Shown: piece after piece, positions 17,521-26,384 of the stretch
Numbering within the stretch: position 1 is the stretch's first letter
How the letters are laid out: each line of letters opens with the position of its first letter
NCBI GenBank assembly: GCA_964369625.1
Contig: CAYJFC010000004.1
Span: 1-56,359, forward strand
Direction of reading: 5' to 3'
DNA: 56,359 nt
DNA from: CAKOSP01 sp964369625
GTDB lineage: Bacteria > Bacillota_I > Bacilli_A > RF39 > UBA660
Translations under genes and position numbers: made by a program
The notes under the pieces: generated by a model
The model's database searches: none
The model's input: only the letters and a program-made list of their open reading frames with translations
What the model was told of the DNA's origin: nothing

Positions 17521-17546
17521 AAAAAAACATGATTGTTCATGTTTTT
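17521..17546 (-). terminator. Terminator of the carboxypeptidase gene
   Basis: On the minus strand AAAAACATGA, loop ACAA and TCATGTTTTT form a 10-bp stem followed by T. It lies just beyond the stop of the minus-strand gene. Confidence 0.8.
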
Positions 17547-17553
17547 AATCAAA

Positions 17554-18516
17554 TTATTGATTTTCAATGTAAAATGCATAGTATTCATCATAAGTTATAT
17601 TATTTTCATATATATAAGTTGCAACGTCTGTTCCTACATATCTATAATGCCATGATTCAAAAGAAAAACCGGTAATATCTTCTTTTCCTTCAGGATATCT
17701 TAGAATAAAACCAAAGTTATGAGCATTATCTTTTAAATATGCATAAGCTTTTGAATTAACAAACTCAGCTCTTGAAGATGTTTCAGTTGAAAAAATGTCT
17801 AGAGCTAATCCCGTTTGATGTTCAGAATGTCCAGCTCTAGCAGCTATATTATCAGCATATTCTTCGCCGCGATCAAGTTTATATTCTTCATGTACTGAAA
17901 ACTGCTCAGCATAAGATCTATAAGAAGAATTTATTATTAGTGTAATGTCTTGACTTTCAGCATCAAAAGCCATTGATTTAAAAGCGCCATAAGTTTCTTC
18001 AGTAGCCTTTTGTGAACCAAGTGTTCCCCATGAATGATCTTGAGAAATTGTAACTAAATTTTCTGGTACATAATCACTTTCTAGAGCATGATATTTATTA
18101 ACTAATATAAGAGCATTATCATTTATATTACTTTTAAATATTTCTTCATAATAGCGAACATCATTATTAGTATTTACTATAGTAATAGTTTCATTTGTAT
18201 TAGTTTTGTTTTCTTCAATATAAGATCTATATTCATCATAATTATTATGGATATAATATTTACTATCCATTAATTCAAAGATTAATTCATCTTTTTCCTC
18301 TTTTACTAAAATATCTAACTCTTTATTTTCAAAATAATTTAAAAGTATTTTAATTTCTTCCTTACTATAACCTATGTCTAGAAATTTAAATTCGTATGTT
18401 TGTTCATATTTATGGGTATTATATTTATTAATTCCCACCACTAATATAATAATAAATAATACAAGTCCAATTAAAATAAATTTAAATTTTCTTTTTAGTT
18501 TTAACTTTTTTGTCAT
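17554..18516 (-). CDS. VanY/DdcB-type D-alanyl-D-alanine carboxypeptidase
   Basis: Zinc peptidase that trims the stem peptide of peptidoglycan, anchored by one N-terminal membrane helix (about residues 10-31). I start at ATG 18516, preceded on the minus strand by AGGTGG (18521-18526), giving 320 residues; a longer frame upstream has no ribosome site. Catalytic motifs are NSSYRSYAEQ, the zinc motif GHSEHQTGLALDIF (S-x-H-x-x-G-x-A-x-D pattern) and ESWHYRY (the E-x-W-H zinc and catalytic pair). Its presence shows that the cell makes peptidoglycan, which separates it from true mycoplasmas. It faces away from the small unknown gene at 18602. Confidence 0.92.
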   Translation of the reverse strand: MTKKLKLKRKFKFILIGLVLFIIILVVGINKYNTHKYEQTYEFKFLDIGYSKEEIKILLNYFENKELDILVKEEKDELIFELMDSKYYIHNNYDEYRSYIEENKTNTNETITIVNTNNDVRYYEEIFKSNINDNALILVNKYHALESDYVPENLVTISQDHSWGTLGSQKATEETYGAFKSMAFDAESQDITLIINSSYRSYAEQFSVHEEYKLDRGEEYADNIAARAGHSEHQTGLALDIFSTETSSRAEFVNSKAYAYLKDNAHNFGFILRYPEGKEDITGFSFESWHYRYVGTDVATYIYENNITYDEYYAFYIENQ

Positions 18517-18601
18517 ATTACCACCTAAAATAATTATATCACTACAAAAATATTTTGACAAATTAATATTTTTATATTATTATTTAATTAAGGTAGGTAA
18601 C

Positions 18602-18961
18602 ATGGATATAACTAAAGAAGTATTAAAACATTGTGTTAATTTTTATGAAATCATTAATTTCGAACCTATTGAGGGAGATAACATAACTTCTAAAATGATT
18701 AATTTATATCGTGAATATATATTTAAAATAGAAGTGCTTAATGAGGATATTGTTGAAAATTTAACTAATTTGGATAAAGCTATGAAGAAGTACATTGATG
18801 ATTATTTTTTTAGAAAAGATATGCAGCACTGCATTCTTAACGCTAAAATTTCAAGAGATACTAAAGATATTATAAAATTACTAATAAATAAAATAATTGA
18901 TTTTTTTCTAAATTATCATAGTTATACAACTAGAGTTATATACATATCAAAATGGATTTAA
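18602..18961 (+). CDS. Unknown 119-residue protein
   Basis: I start at ATG 18602, after AAGGTAGGT (18590-18599); the longer frame reaching back to 18374 is antisense to the carboxypeptidase and is not supported. The product is a small helical protein with two cysteines and no membrane segment or known motif. It ends directly in a terminator. I recognise no family. Confidence 0.5.
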   Translation: MDITKEVLKHCVNFYEIINFEPIEGDNITSKMINLYREYIFKIEVLNEDIVENLTNLDKAMKKYIDDYFFRKDMQHCILNAKISRDTKDIIKLLINKIIDFFLNYHSYTTRVIYISKWI

Positions 18962-18985
18962 ACTTACTAAATTAGTAAGTTTTTT
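18961..18985 (+). terminator. Terminator after the 119-residue gene
   Basis: AACTTACT, loop AAATT, AGTAAGTT, then six T. It begins in the stop codon. Confidence 0.8.
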
Positions 18986-18986
18986 A

Positions 18987-19014
18987 TTGACAAAAACATT
19001 AGTTATGATAATAT
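18987..19014 (+). promoter_or_regulatory. Promoter of the phospholipase C-like gene
   Basis: TTGACA (18987-18992), a 16-bp spacer and TGaTAATAT (hexamer 19009-19014). The -35 directly follows the upstream terminator. A naive frame would begin at this TTG, but it is promoter, not start codon. Confidence 0.7.
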
Positions 19015-19037
19015 ATTTAAGAAAGAGAAGTAGTAGT

Positions 19038-20018
19038 ATGCCATCAAATAAAACTCATGCATATTTTGCAAAAATAAATTACGACCATTTAACGAATTTT
19101 TCAACAAAATTGATAAATGAAAAAAATCATTTGCTTTTTGCAAATTCAACAGACCCACTAATGTTTTATTATAAATTTTGGCCATTCATAGGATCTGATA
19201 TTCGAAATTTACAATATATTTTCCACAGGGAAAAAAGTGGTAAATTTTTTATGACTTTGATAAAAAAAATAAAGAAATATAAATTTGTAAATGATAAAGA
19301 TTGTATGAGTTTTTTGTCAGGTTTTTTATCTCATTACATGTTAGATTCAAAATACCATCCAGTAATATTCTATTTAACTGGCGAATTTTATAAAGATAAC
19401 CCCAAAACTCATATTTACAATGGAGAACACAATATTTTAGAAACTAAACTAGATAATTATATAGTAGAAAAATTTCCCTTTGCTAAAAAAGCGAGTAATA
19501 TGAAAATAACAAATTTTTCTGATGAACTAAATAAACTAATTAATGAAACATTTTATGAAGTATATGGATTTGAAAATATGGCTAAAATTTATAAATTAAG
19601 TTTAAAGCATATGAAATTTTTGCTAAAACATTTAAGAGAAGATAATAGTAGTTTTAAACGAAACTTTTATAAATTAATAGATAATTTTTTACCAGAAGAT
19701 GCAGAAAAGTTAGAACCTGTTAGCAATAGTTTTAATTTTGAGGATAATGACCACCATAATAAAATACTTAATTTTTCAAAAAAAACTTTACTTAATGCAT
19801 TTGATGGTAGCATTGTTACTGAAGACAATTTTATTCAAACTATTTATAAAACTAATAGCGAAACTGTTAAATTAATAGAAGATACATTTAAATATATAAT
19901 AAATGAAGGAGAAAAACCAGAGTTTAGTAGATTTAATAAAAGTTTAGTTACGGGTTTAGACTGTGATGAAAAAATAAGTACTGTTCCAAAATTCATTAAC
20001 TTTAAAAAGCCACTATAG
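19038..20018 (+). CDS. Zinc-dependent phospholipase C-like protein
   Basis: A 326-residue protein starting at ATG 19038 (MPSNKTHAYFAKI), behind a weak purine-rich ribosome site. The N-terminal histidine in KTHAYFA, FANSTDPLMFY, the histidine/aspartate cluster FLSGFLSHYMLDSKYHPV and the later HNILETKLD match the layout of Firmicutes zinc-dependent phospholipase C (Zn_dep_PLPC) family proteins, whose His/Asp/Glu residues bind zinc. No signal peptide is visible, so it is probably cytosolic, unlike secreted toxins of the family; its substrate is unknown. It is a single-gene unit with its own promoter and terminator. Confidence 0.72.
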   Translation: MPSNKTHAYFAKINYDHLTNFSTKLINEKNHLLFANSTDPLMFYYKFWPFIGSDIRNLQYIFHREKSGKFFMTLIKKIKKYKFVNDKDCMSFLSGFLSHYMLDSKYHPVIFYLTGEFYKDNPKTHIYNGEHNILETKLDNYIVEKFPFAKKASNMKITNFSDELNKLINETFYEVYGFENMAKIYKLSLKHMKFLLKHLREDNSSFKRNFYKLIDNFLPEDAEKLEPVSNSFNFEDNDHHNKILNFSKKTLLNAFDGSIVTEDNFIQTIYKTNSETVKLIEDTFKYIINEGEKPEFSRFNKSLVTGLDCDEKISTVPKFINFKKPL

Positions 20019-20027
20019 TGGTTTTTT
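20004..20027 (+). terminator. Terminator of the phospholipase C-like gene
   Basis: AAAAAGCCACTA and TAGTGGTTTTTT form a 12-bp inverted repeat. The stop codon (20016-20018) lies within it. Confidence 0.8.
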
Positions 20028-20029
20028 CT

Positions 20030-20058
20030 TTGTAAAAACTCAGTATCTATGCTAAAAT
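20030..20058 (+). promoter_or_regulatory. Promoter of the ffh operon
   Basis: TTGTAA (20030-20035), a 17-bp spacer and TGcTAAAAT (hexamer 20053-20058), 18 bases before the ffh start. Confidence 0.65.
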
Positions 20059-20076
20059 ATTTGTAGGTGATTAAAA

Positions 20077-21387
20077 ATGTTTGAATATATAGGAGATAGA
20101 TTATCTTCAGCTTTAAAAAATATTAGAGGTATGGGTAAAATTACTGAAGAAAATATAAATGAAGCAGTTAGAGAAATAAGAATGGCGCTTTTAGAAGCAG
20201 ATGTTAACTATAATGTAGTTAAAGAGTTTATTGCATCAATTAAAGAAAAAGCAATGGGAATTGAAATAGGTAAAAGTTTAAAACCAGAAGAAGTTTTTAT
20301 AAAATTAATAAAAGATGAACTTATAACACTTTTAGGTGGTGATTATTCTCCGCTTGAAACGAGTAAAAATCCAACTATTATTATGCTTGTTGGTTTACAG
20401 GGATCTGGTAAAACTACTGCTACTGGTAAAATAGCCAATTATGTAAGAAAAAAACATGGCAAAAAACCAGCTTTAATAGCAGGGGATATTTATAGACCAG
20501 CAGCAATAGATCAGCTTATTACTTTAGGTAAACAATTAGATGTTCCAGTATACTTCGATAGAGAAAATCAAAACGTAGTAGATATAGTAAAAAGTGGTTT
20601 AGAATTTGCTAAAGAAAATAATTGTAATTATATTATAATAGATACAGCAGGTAGACTTCAAATAGATGAAAAGCTTATGGATGAAGTAAGAGATATTGAA
20701 ACTTTTGCTAAACCACATGAAAAAATATTAGTAGTAGATGCAATGATGGGGCAAGACGCAATAAATGTTATTAATGGATTTAATGATAAATTAACACTTA
20801 CTGGAGCCATTATTACAAAGCTAGATGGTTCTACTAAAGGTGGAGTTGCTTTATCAATAAGGCATTTGACTAACGTACCTATAAAATTTGCTGGTGACTC
20901 AGAAAAGCTCGATGGTTTAAGTGAATTTTATCCAGAAAGAATGGCTGAAAGAATACTTGATATGGGAGATATTTGGGCTATAGCAAGCAAAGTAGAAGAT
21001 GTAATCAGTGAAGAAGATGCAAAAGATCAAGCAAAAAAAATGAAAAGTGGAAAATTTGATCTAGAAGATTTTTTAACATCTTTAAGACAAATAAAAAAAT
21101 TAGGGCCACTTGAAAACATCCTTAAAATGCTTCCAGGAGCAAGAAAAATGGGTCTTAATAATTTAAGTGTTGATCCAAAACAATTTGCTAAAATAGAAGC
21201 AATAATATTATCAATGACATTAAAAGAAAGAAAAAATCCAGATATATTAAAAGCTAGCCACAAAATCAGAATATCAAAGGGAAGTGGAAGCACTGTTGAA
21301 GATGTGAATAAACTTTTAAAACAATTTGAAGAAATGAAAAAAATGATGAAAATGATGTCAAATGGCAATATGAAAATGCCATTTTAA
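20077..21387 (+). CDS. ffh: Signal recognition particle protein Ffh
   Basis: GTPase of the signal recognition particle that targets nascent membrane proteins with 4.5S RNA and FtsY; 436 residues, normal length. The N domain carries REIRMALLEADVNY. The G domain has G1 GLQGSGKTT (about 106), DIYRPAAIDQL, DTAGR and TKLDGSTKGG. The M domain has ALSIRHLTNVPI before it and GARKMG, then RISKGSG and a methionine-rich C-terminus (KKMMKMMSNGNMKMPF). The usual upstream ylxM is absent here. Two unknown genes follow closely. Confidence 0.97.
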   Translation: MFEYIGDRLSSALKNIRGMGKITEENINEAVREIRMALLEADVNYNVVKEFIASIKEKAMGIEIGKSLKPEEVFIKLIKDELITLLGGDYSPLETSKNPTIIMLVGLQGSGKTTATGKIANYVRKKHGKKPALIAGDIYRPAAIDQLITLGKQLDVPVYFDRENQNVVDIVKSGLEFAKENNCNYIIIDTAGRLQIDEKLMDEVRDIETFAKPHEKILVVDAMMGQDAINVINGFNDKLTLTGAIITKLDGSTKGGVALSIRHLTNVPIKFAGDSEKLDGLSEFYPERMAERILDMGDIWAIASKVEDVISEEDAKDQAKKMKSGKFDLEDFLTSLRQIKKLGPLENILKMLPGARKMGLNNLSVDPKQFAKIEAIILSMTLKERKNPDILKASHKIRISKGSGSTVEDVNKLLKQFEEMKKMMKMMSNGNMKMPF

Positions 21388-21397
21388 AAGGTGACTT

Positions 21398-22114
21398 ATG
21401 CTAACATACAATAAAATAGATTCACACCCAGTAATGTATTTACAATTAAAAGATTTAATGCTTTTAGCTGCAGTGAGAAAAGATATATCAGAAAATTTTA
21501 AATTTATAATAGATACCCTAACAGAAAATTATAAAAGGGGTAATCTTGAATATGGTTTAGAAACATTTTATACAATTAATAATGAAGAAATAATTAATTA
21601 TATTCTTCAAGTTATGAAAGAAAAACCAACAGTACTTTTAAATTATAATGAATATAAATATATAGAACCTAAGGTATTAGAAGAGTTAATAAATAAAAAA
21701 GAAAAATTAATAAATAAGGTCACAAATAATACTGTTAAATTAATATTAAAATATCGTAAAAAAGAATTAGAAAGTTTATATGATTATAAAGTTGGAAATT
21801 TAGAAATAGCTTTTCCACTTGAATATTATACTTTAGGAAATTATAGTAGTTATACAAATCCAGAAAACATTTATAAAATATTTGAAAGTTATGATATTCA
21901 TCAATTTTTTGTAGAAAGAGTTGATGGAAAAAGTTTAACTGATGATGAGTGTTTAGACATACAGGTAGCTGTAGCAGATTATATATCATTTATAGTGTTA
22001 AATAAACCTTTAAAAGGGGAGTTTGTTGTACTATATTCAGAAGATTCTTGTGCAGCATCAGTAATTATTCCAAAGGAAAATTTTTATAATATAGATAATC
22101 AAAGGCAGGTGTAA
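21398..22114 (+). CDS. Unknown 238-residue protein in the ffh operon
   Basis: It starts 10 bases after ffh with an AAAGGTG ribosome site. The soluble product is mixed helical and beta, with LAAVRKDISENFKF near the N-terminus and a C-terminal part (VDGKSLTDDECLDIQVAVADYI, then GEFVVLYSEDSCAAS) that looks like a folded alpha/beta domain. I recognise no family. The next gene follows after two bases, so the two are probably co-translated partners. Position next to ffh and before lepA suggests a cellular role tied to the envelope or translation, but this is weak evidence. Confidence 0.55.
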   Translation: MLTYNKIDSHPVMYLQLKDLMLLAAVRKDISENFKFIIDTLTENYKRGNLEYGLETFYTINNEEIINYILQVMKEKPTVLLNYNEYKYIEPKVLEELINKKEKLINKVTNNTVKLILKYRKKELESLYDYKVGNLEIAFPLEYYTLGNYSSYTNPENIYKIFESYDIHQFFVERVDGKSLTDDECLDIQVAVADYISFIVLNKPLKGEFVVLYSEDSCAASVIIPKENFYNIDNQRQV

Positions 22115-22116
22115 TT

Positions 22117-22815
22117 ATGAAAATTTTTAATAAAATAAGTAATGAAATATATATTCAAAAAAAAGATGTCCAAACTTTAAACAAATATGAAAATTTTGAT
22201 ATTAAGGTGCAATCAGATTGTGAATTAGAAGATTTTTGTGTTGTAGATCAAATAGATTGTGTAAACTTTATTAAAAATACTTCTTTAATAGTAGATTTTG
22301 AAAAATTTTATAATAAAAGTATTGAAAGTTTAGATGAACTTATTAAATATTTTTTAAATTTATGTTTATCAGAAAACAATAATGACTCTGAAAATGATTT
22401 TGATATATATAATAATATAATAACGGATATTGAAAATATTATATTATTAAAAAAAGGATATAATACAATAAATATTCCTTATATTGTAGATATGGATAAA
22501 GTACATAGGGTAATACTTGCTAATTTGCATTTCTTAATTTTTCCAACATTTGATCCTAATTTCTTTATAATAGAAAAACCAGATTCTGAAAAATTTAGAG
22601 AAGCAGAAGTGGATTTTGTGAAATATTTTATAATTTGTGAAGAAAAACAAAAATTAATTGATAATAAATTAGATGTATATTTTGATGTTGATTCTATGAT
22701 GGAAGAAACTAATATAACTGAAGATAAAACTATTGTGTATGTTAGAGTTAAGAAAAAACAAAAAGAAACATTAAATATTAATAAAGAATATAAAGATTGG
22801 AGTATTCGCTTCTAA
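22117..22815 (+). CDS. Unknown 232-residue acidic protein in the ffh operon
   Basis: It starts two bases after the previous stop, with an AGGCAGGTG ribosome site inside that gene. The product is a soluble acidic protein rich in Asp, Glu and Asn. It has a central helical region and a positively charged C-terminal strand (VYVRVKKKQK). No motif is recognisable to me. It closes the ffh transcription unit; the lepA promoter lies just downstream. Confidence 0.5.
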   Translation: MKIFNKISNEIYIQKKDVQTLNKYENFDIKVQSDCELEDFCVVDQIDCVNFIKNTSLIVDFEKFYNKSIESLDELIKYFLNLCLSENNNDSENDFDIYNNIITDIENIILLKKGYNTINIPYIVDMDKVHRVILANLHFLIFPTFDPNFFIIEKPDSEKFREAEVDFVKYFIICEEKQKLIDNKLDVYFDVDSMMEETNITEDKTIVYVRVKKKQKETLNINKEYKDWSIRF

Positions 22816-22824
22816 TCTTTTTAA

Positions 22825-22853
22825 TTGATAAAATGCACTATATTTGGTACAAT
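22825..22853 (+). promoter_or_regulatory. Promoter of lepA-hemW
   Basis: TTGATA (22825-22830), a 17-bp spacer and TACAAT (22848-22853). Confidence 0.7.
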
Positions 22854-22869
22854 ATAAGCGGTGTTAATT

Positions 22870-24663
22870 ATGAATCAAAAAAATTATAGAAATTTCTCAA
22901 TTATTGCACATATAGATCATGGAAAAAGTACTTTAGCTGATAGAATACTTGAAATGACTCATGCTGTTGAAGAAAGAGAAATGCAAAGTCAACTTTTAGA
23001 TAGTATGGATTTAGAACGTGAACGTGGAATTACTATTAAACTAAATGCTGTTAGATTAAAACATACTTATAATAATGAAAATTATACATTTAATTTAATA
23101 GATACTCCAGGTCATGTTGATTTTACATATGAAGTATCAAGAAGCTTAGCGGCATGTGATGGCGCTATTTTAGTAGTGGATGCATCTCAAGGTATAGAAG
23201 CTCAAACACTAGCTAATTTATATTTAGCTATGGAAAATGACTTAACATTGATACCTGTTATTAATAAAATAGACTTACCTAATGCAAATCCAGAAAAGGT
23301 TATAAATGAATTAATAAATGTTCTTGGATTTAAAAGAGAAGAAATATTACTTGTTAGTGGTAAAACAGGAGTGGGAGTAGATAAACTACTTGACGCTATA
23401 GTAGAGCGTATTCCAGCTCCTAAAGTAGATAATGAAGGAAAAACTAAAGCATTAATATTTGATAGTTATTTTGATCCATATAAAGGGGTTATACTTTTAG
23501 TAAAAGTAGAAAGTGGTAGTATTAATGAAGGAGATACTATAAAACTGATAAATATGAAAAGTCAGTTTAATGTAGTAGAGCTAGGTTATAGAACTCCTAA
23601 AGAGTTTAAAGTTAAAACACTTGAAAGTGGAGCAGTAGGCTATATATGTGCATCTATTAAAGATATATCTGAAGTATCAGTAGGAGATACTGTAACAACA
23701 CTTAAAAATGAATCTAAGGATCCTCTTCCTGGTTATAAAGAAATGAAACCAATGGTTTTTTCTGGAATATTTCCAGTAGAATTAAATAAATATGATGATT
23801 TAAAAGAAGCTATTGAAAAACTTAAATTATCTGATTCATCACTTACAAATGAACCTGAAACTTCAGAGGCTTTAGGTTTTGGATTTAGAATGGGATTTTT
23901 AGGTCTGCTTCACATGGATATTATTATGTCTAGATTAGAAAGAGAATTTGATTTAAATGTAATAGCAACTAGTCCATCTGTTATATATGAAGTATGTCTA
24001 ACAAATGGTGAAATAATAAATATAGATTCACCAACTAAAATGCCAGATAAAATGAAAATAGAATATATTAAAGAGCCATATATATATACAAATATAATAG
24101 CGCCAACAACTTATATAGGATCGATAATGGAGTTATGTCAAGAAAAAAGAGGTAACTTTATAAACACTGATTATATAGATGCTGAAAGAGTTAATATTCA
24201 CTATGAAGTACCATTATCAGAAATAGTATATGACTTTTATGATAAACTTAAAAGTTATACTAAAGGTTATGCTTCATTTGATTATGAAATATGTGGTTAT
24301 AAAGAAAGTGATTTAGTAAAAATGGATATTTTACTTAATGGAAATGTAGTAGATGCATTATCAGTAATTGTTCATAAAGATCATGCATATTCAAAAGGAA
24401 GAGTGGTTACAGAAAAATTACAAAAACTTATTCCAAGGCAAATGTTTCAAATACCAATTCAAGCAAGTATTGGATCAAAAGTAATAGCACGTGAGAATAT
24501 AAGTGCAATGAGAAAAAATGTACTTGCAAAATGTTATGGTGGAGATGTATCAAGAAAAAGAAAACTTTTAGAAAAACAAAAAGAGGGTAAAAAGAAGATG
24601 AAAATGGTAGGTTCTGTTGAAGTTCCTAGTGAAGTATTCTTAGAGGTTTTAAAAAATGAATAA
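22870..24663 (+). CDS. lepA: Elongation factor 4 (LepA)
   Basis: Ribosomal GTPase that back-translocates or remodels stalled ribosomes; 597 residues. I start at ATG 22870, because GCGGTG (22858-22863) precedes it, not at GTG 22861. The G domain opens with FSIIAHIDHGKSTLADRIL, followed by RERGITIK, DTPGHVDF and NKIDLP. The LepA-specific C-terminal domain shows GYASFDYE and the end segment KKKMKMVGSVEVPSEVF. It overlaps hemW by eight bases, the usual lepA-hemW order in Firmicutes. Confidence 0.97.
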   Translation: MNQKNYRNFSIIAHIDHGKSTLADRILEMTHAVEEREMQSQLLDSMDLERERGITIKLNAVRLKHTYNNENYTFNLIDTPGHVDFTYEVSRSLAACDGAILVVDASQGIEAQTLANLYLAMENDLTLIPVINKIDLPNANPEKVINELINVLGFKREEILLVSGKTGVGVDKLLDAIVERIPAPKVDNEGKTKALIFDSYFDPYKGVILLVKVESGSINEGDTIKLINMKSQFNVVELGYRTPKEFKVKTLESGAVGYICASIKDISEVSVGDTVTTLKNESKDPLPGYKEMKPMVFSGIFPVELNKYDDLKEAIEKLKLSDSSLTNEPETSEALGFGFRMGFLGLLHMDIIMSRLEREFDLNVIATSPSVIYEVCLTNGEIINIDSPTKMPDKMKIEYIKEPYIYTNIIAPTTYIGSIMELCQEKRGNFINTDYIDAERVNIHYEVPLSEIVYDFYDKLKSYTKGYASFDYEICGYKESDLVKMDILLNGNVVDALSVIVHKDHAYSKGRVVTEKLQKLIPRQMFQIPIQASIGSKVIARENISAMRKNVLAKCYGGDVSRKRKLLEKQKEGKKKMKMVGSVEVPSEVFLEVLKNE

Positions 24664-25905
24664 AGAAGTAAATAGTGTTTATATACATATACCTTTTTGT
24701 AAAAAAATATGTTCATATTGTGATTTTTGTAAAATACTTATAAATGATGAATATATTATAAAATATTTATTAGCACTTGAAAAAGAAGTAATAAATAGAT
24801 ATATGAAAGATGATATAAAAACTATTTACATCGGTGGAGGAACACCTAGTTGTCTTTCGATACCTAATTTAAAAAAATTATTTAATATAATTAAATTATT
24901 TAATAAAACTTACGACGCTGAAATAACTTTTGAATGTAATTTAGATGATATAAGAGAAGAACTTTTAATTTATTTAAAAGAAGAAGGGGTTAATAGATTA
25001 TCTATTGGAATACAGTCCTTTAATTATGATAAATTAAAATTTTTAGGAAGAGAAGCTGAATTTAAAGATGCNNNNNNNNNNNNNNNNNNNNNNNNNNNNN
25101 NNNNNNNNNNNNNNNNNNNNNNNNNNNNNNNNNNNNNNNNNNNNNNNNNNNNNNNNNNNNNNNNNNNNNNNCCTTTAATTATGATAAATTAAAATTTTTA
25201 GGAAGAGAAGCTGAATTTAAAGATGCAAAAGATAAAATTGCCATGTGCAGGCAAATAGGTTTTGATAACATAAATATTGATTTAATGTACGCAACAGTAA
25301 ATGAAACAATTTCAGAGCTTAAAAATGATCTAAATAAATTTTTGAAACTTAAAGTAGATCATATTAGTACATATAGTTTGATTATTGAAGATAATACTAA
25401 AATAAAACATGATAAAGTTGAATATATTTCAGATAAATTAGATAGTAAAATGTATAATGTTATAAGAAAAAAATTAAAAAGAAATAATTATATTCAATAT
25501 GAAGTAAGTAATTTCGGTAAAACTAATAAATTTTCAAAACATAATTTAGTATATTGGAATAATGAAGAGTATTATGGATTTGGTTTAGGTGCAGCAGGAT
25601 ATTATGCTGGCGTTAGATATGAAAATACTAAAAATATAAAATCTTATATAAATGGTGAATATGATAAAGAACAAAATATGCTTTCTAAAAAAGAAATTAT
25701 GGATTATGAGCTTATGCTGGGTTTTAGAAAAACAGAAGGGATTAATATTTTAGATTTTAAAGAAAAATATGGTCAAGAAATAACCGAGGTTTATGAAATA
25801 AACCCTCTTATTAAATCTAAAGATTTAATTTTGAAAAATAATTATATATATATAAATCCTAAAAAAATTTATGTTATGAATGAAATTTTACTAAAAATAT
25901 TTTAA
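24656..25905 (+). CDS. hemW: HemW-like radical SAM haem chaperone, interrupted only by an assembly gap
   Basis: The N-terminal part (24656-25071) has YIHIPFCKKICSYCDFC with the C-x3-C-x2-C cluster motif, YIGGGTPS and RLSIGIQSFN. The C-terminal part (25227-25905) continues with GFDNINIDLMY, HISTYSL, YEVSNF and a HemW-type C-terminal domain. Between them lie 100 N flanked by two identical 55-bp copies. Removing the Ns and one copy joins the halves exactly in frame (416 + 679 = 1095 nt, 364 residues), the normal length. HemW-type proteins resemble coproporphyrinogen dehydrogenase but act as haem chaperones; which role applies here cannot be read from sequence. The start overlaps lepA, so translation is coupled. 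Confidence 0.9.
25017..25071 (+). repeat. 55-bp direct repeat, copy 1, left edge of gap
   Basis: Identical to 25172-25226. It is best explained as the overlapping end of two contigs, not a biological repeat. Confidence 0.9.
25072..25171. other. 100-N scaffold gap inside hemW
   Basis: Exactly 100 N, a conventional placeholder length. The flanks are duplicates of each other, so probably no sequence is missing. Confidence 0.95.
25172..25226 (+). repeat. 55-bp direct repeat, copy 2, right edge of gap
   Basis: Second copy of the contig-overlap sequence. It encodes the same HemW residues (FNYDKLKFLGREAEFKDA) as copy 1. Confidence 0.9.
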
Positions 25906-25935
25906 ATAAACTTTAGGGTTTATTTATTTTTTTTT
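25904..25935 (+). terminator. Terminator of lepA-hemW
   Basis: AAATAAAC, loop TTTAGG, GTTTATTT, then a long T-run. It overlaps the hemW stop. Confidence 0.8.
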
Positions 25936-25961
25936 GGTAATAATATAAAAAGGTGATAAAT

Positions 25962-26384
25962 ATGATTGAATATCTTGATATATTAAATGGTAGCTTATCT
26001 TTAGAGTTTGATCCACTTAATAATATATATACTGTATTTATAAATGAAGATGTAGATAAACTAGAACTAAAATATTTTATATGTGATACATGTATTGTAA
26101 AAGAACTAGGTAATGAAAATTTAATATCCGGTGAAAATATAGTAGTTTTAGAAGTAAGTGATGAAATAGGAGCGATAGAGTATTATACACTACAGGTATA
26201 TAAAGAGGAATCAACATTAGTTTTTAGTGAAAGTGTAGAAGAAATAACTAATCTTCCAGCACCAGTTAGTGTAGCAGTTCCAGGGTATGTTACAACTGGA
26301 TTACTAGTAGTAATATTATTTTTTATTTATATATTTTATAAAATTTTATTTAAAAAGAAAAAGAGAATTAATTCTCTTCATTAA
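25962..26384 (+). CDS. Cadherin-like beta-sandwich protein with C-terminal membrane anchor
   Basis: A 140-residue protein from ATG 25962 (AAAGGTG lies just before it; the upstream GTG 25953 is part of that site). Residues about 10-85 show the pattern of a cadherin-like beta-sandwich (Cadherin-like, PF12733 type): SLSLEFDPLNNIYTVFI, a variable middle with a cysteine pair (CDTC), ISGENIVVLEV and EYYTLQVYKEE. A hydrophobic helix (about 107-130) and a KKKK tail follow, giving an extracytoplasmic domain held by a C-terminal anchor. There is no N-terminal signal peptide, which is odd and suggests a tail-anchored or reversed topology. It is convergent with, and overlaps by 17 bp, the sortase gene. 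Confidence 0.55.
   Translation: MIEYLDILNGSLSLEFDPLNNIYTVFINEDVDKLELKYFICDTCIVKELGNENLISGENIVVLEVSDEIGAIEYYTLQVYKEESTLVFSESVEEITNLPAPVSVAVPGYVTTGLLVVILFFIYIFYKILFKKKKRINSLH
26352..26378 (-). terminator. Terminator of the sortase gene
   Basis: The palindrome AAGAGAATTAATTCTCTT (26361-26378) is followed on the minus strand by a T-rich run (26352-26360). It lies inside the convergent overlap of the two genes. Confidence 0.55.

Noticed and set aside
18374..18601. N-terminal extension of the 119-residue protein
   Set aside because: This part is antisense to the carboxypeptidase gene and has no ribosome site; a good site stands before ATG 18602.
18987..19037. TTG start of the phospholipase C-like protein
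   Set aside because: TTGACA here is a consensus -35 with a matching -10 17-22 bases later. Translation most likely begins at ATG 19038.
25017..25226. A real 55-bp tandem duplication or pseudogenised hemW
   Set aside because: The 100-N placeholder and exact in-frame repair on merging point to an assembly artefact.
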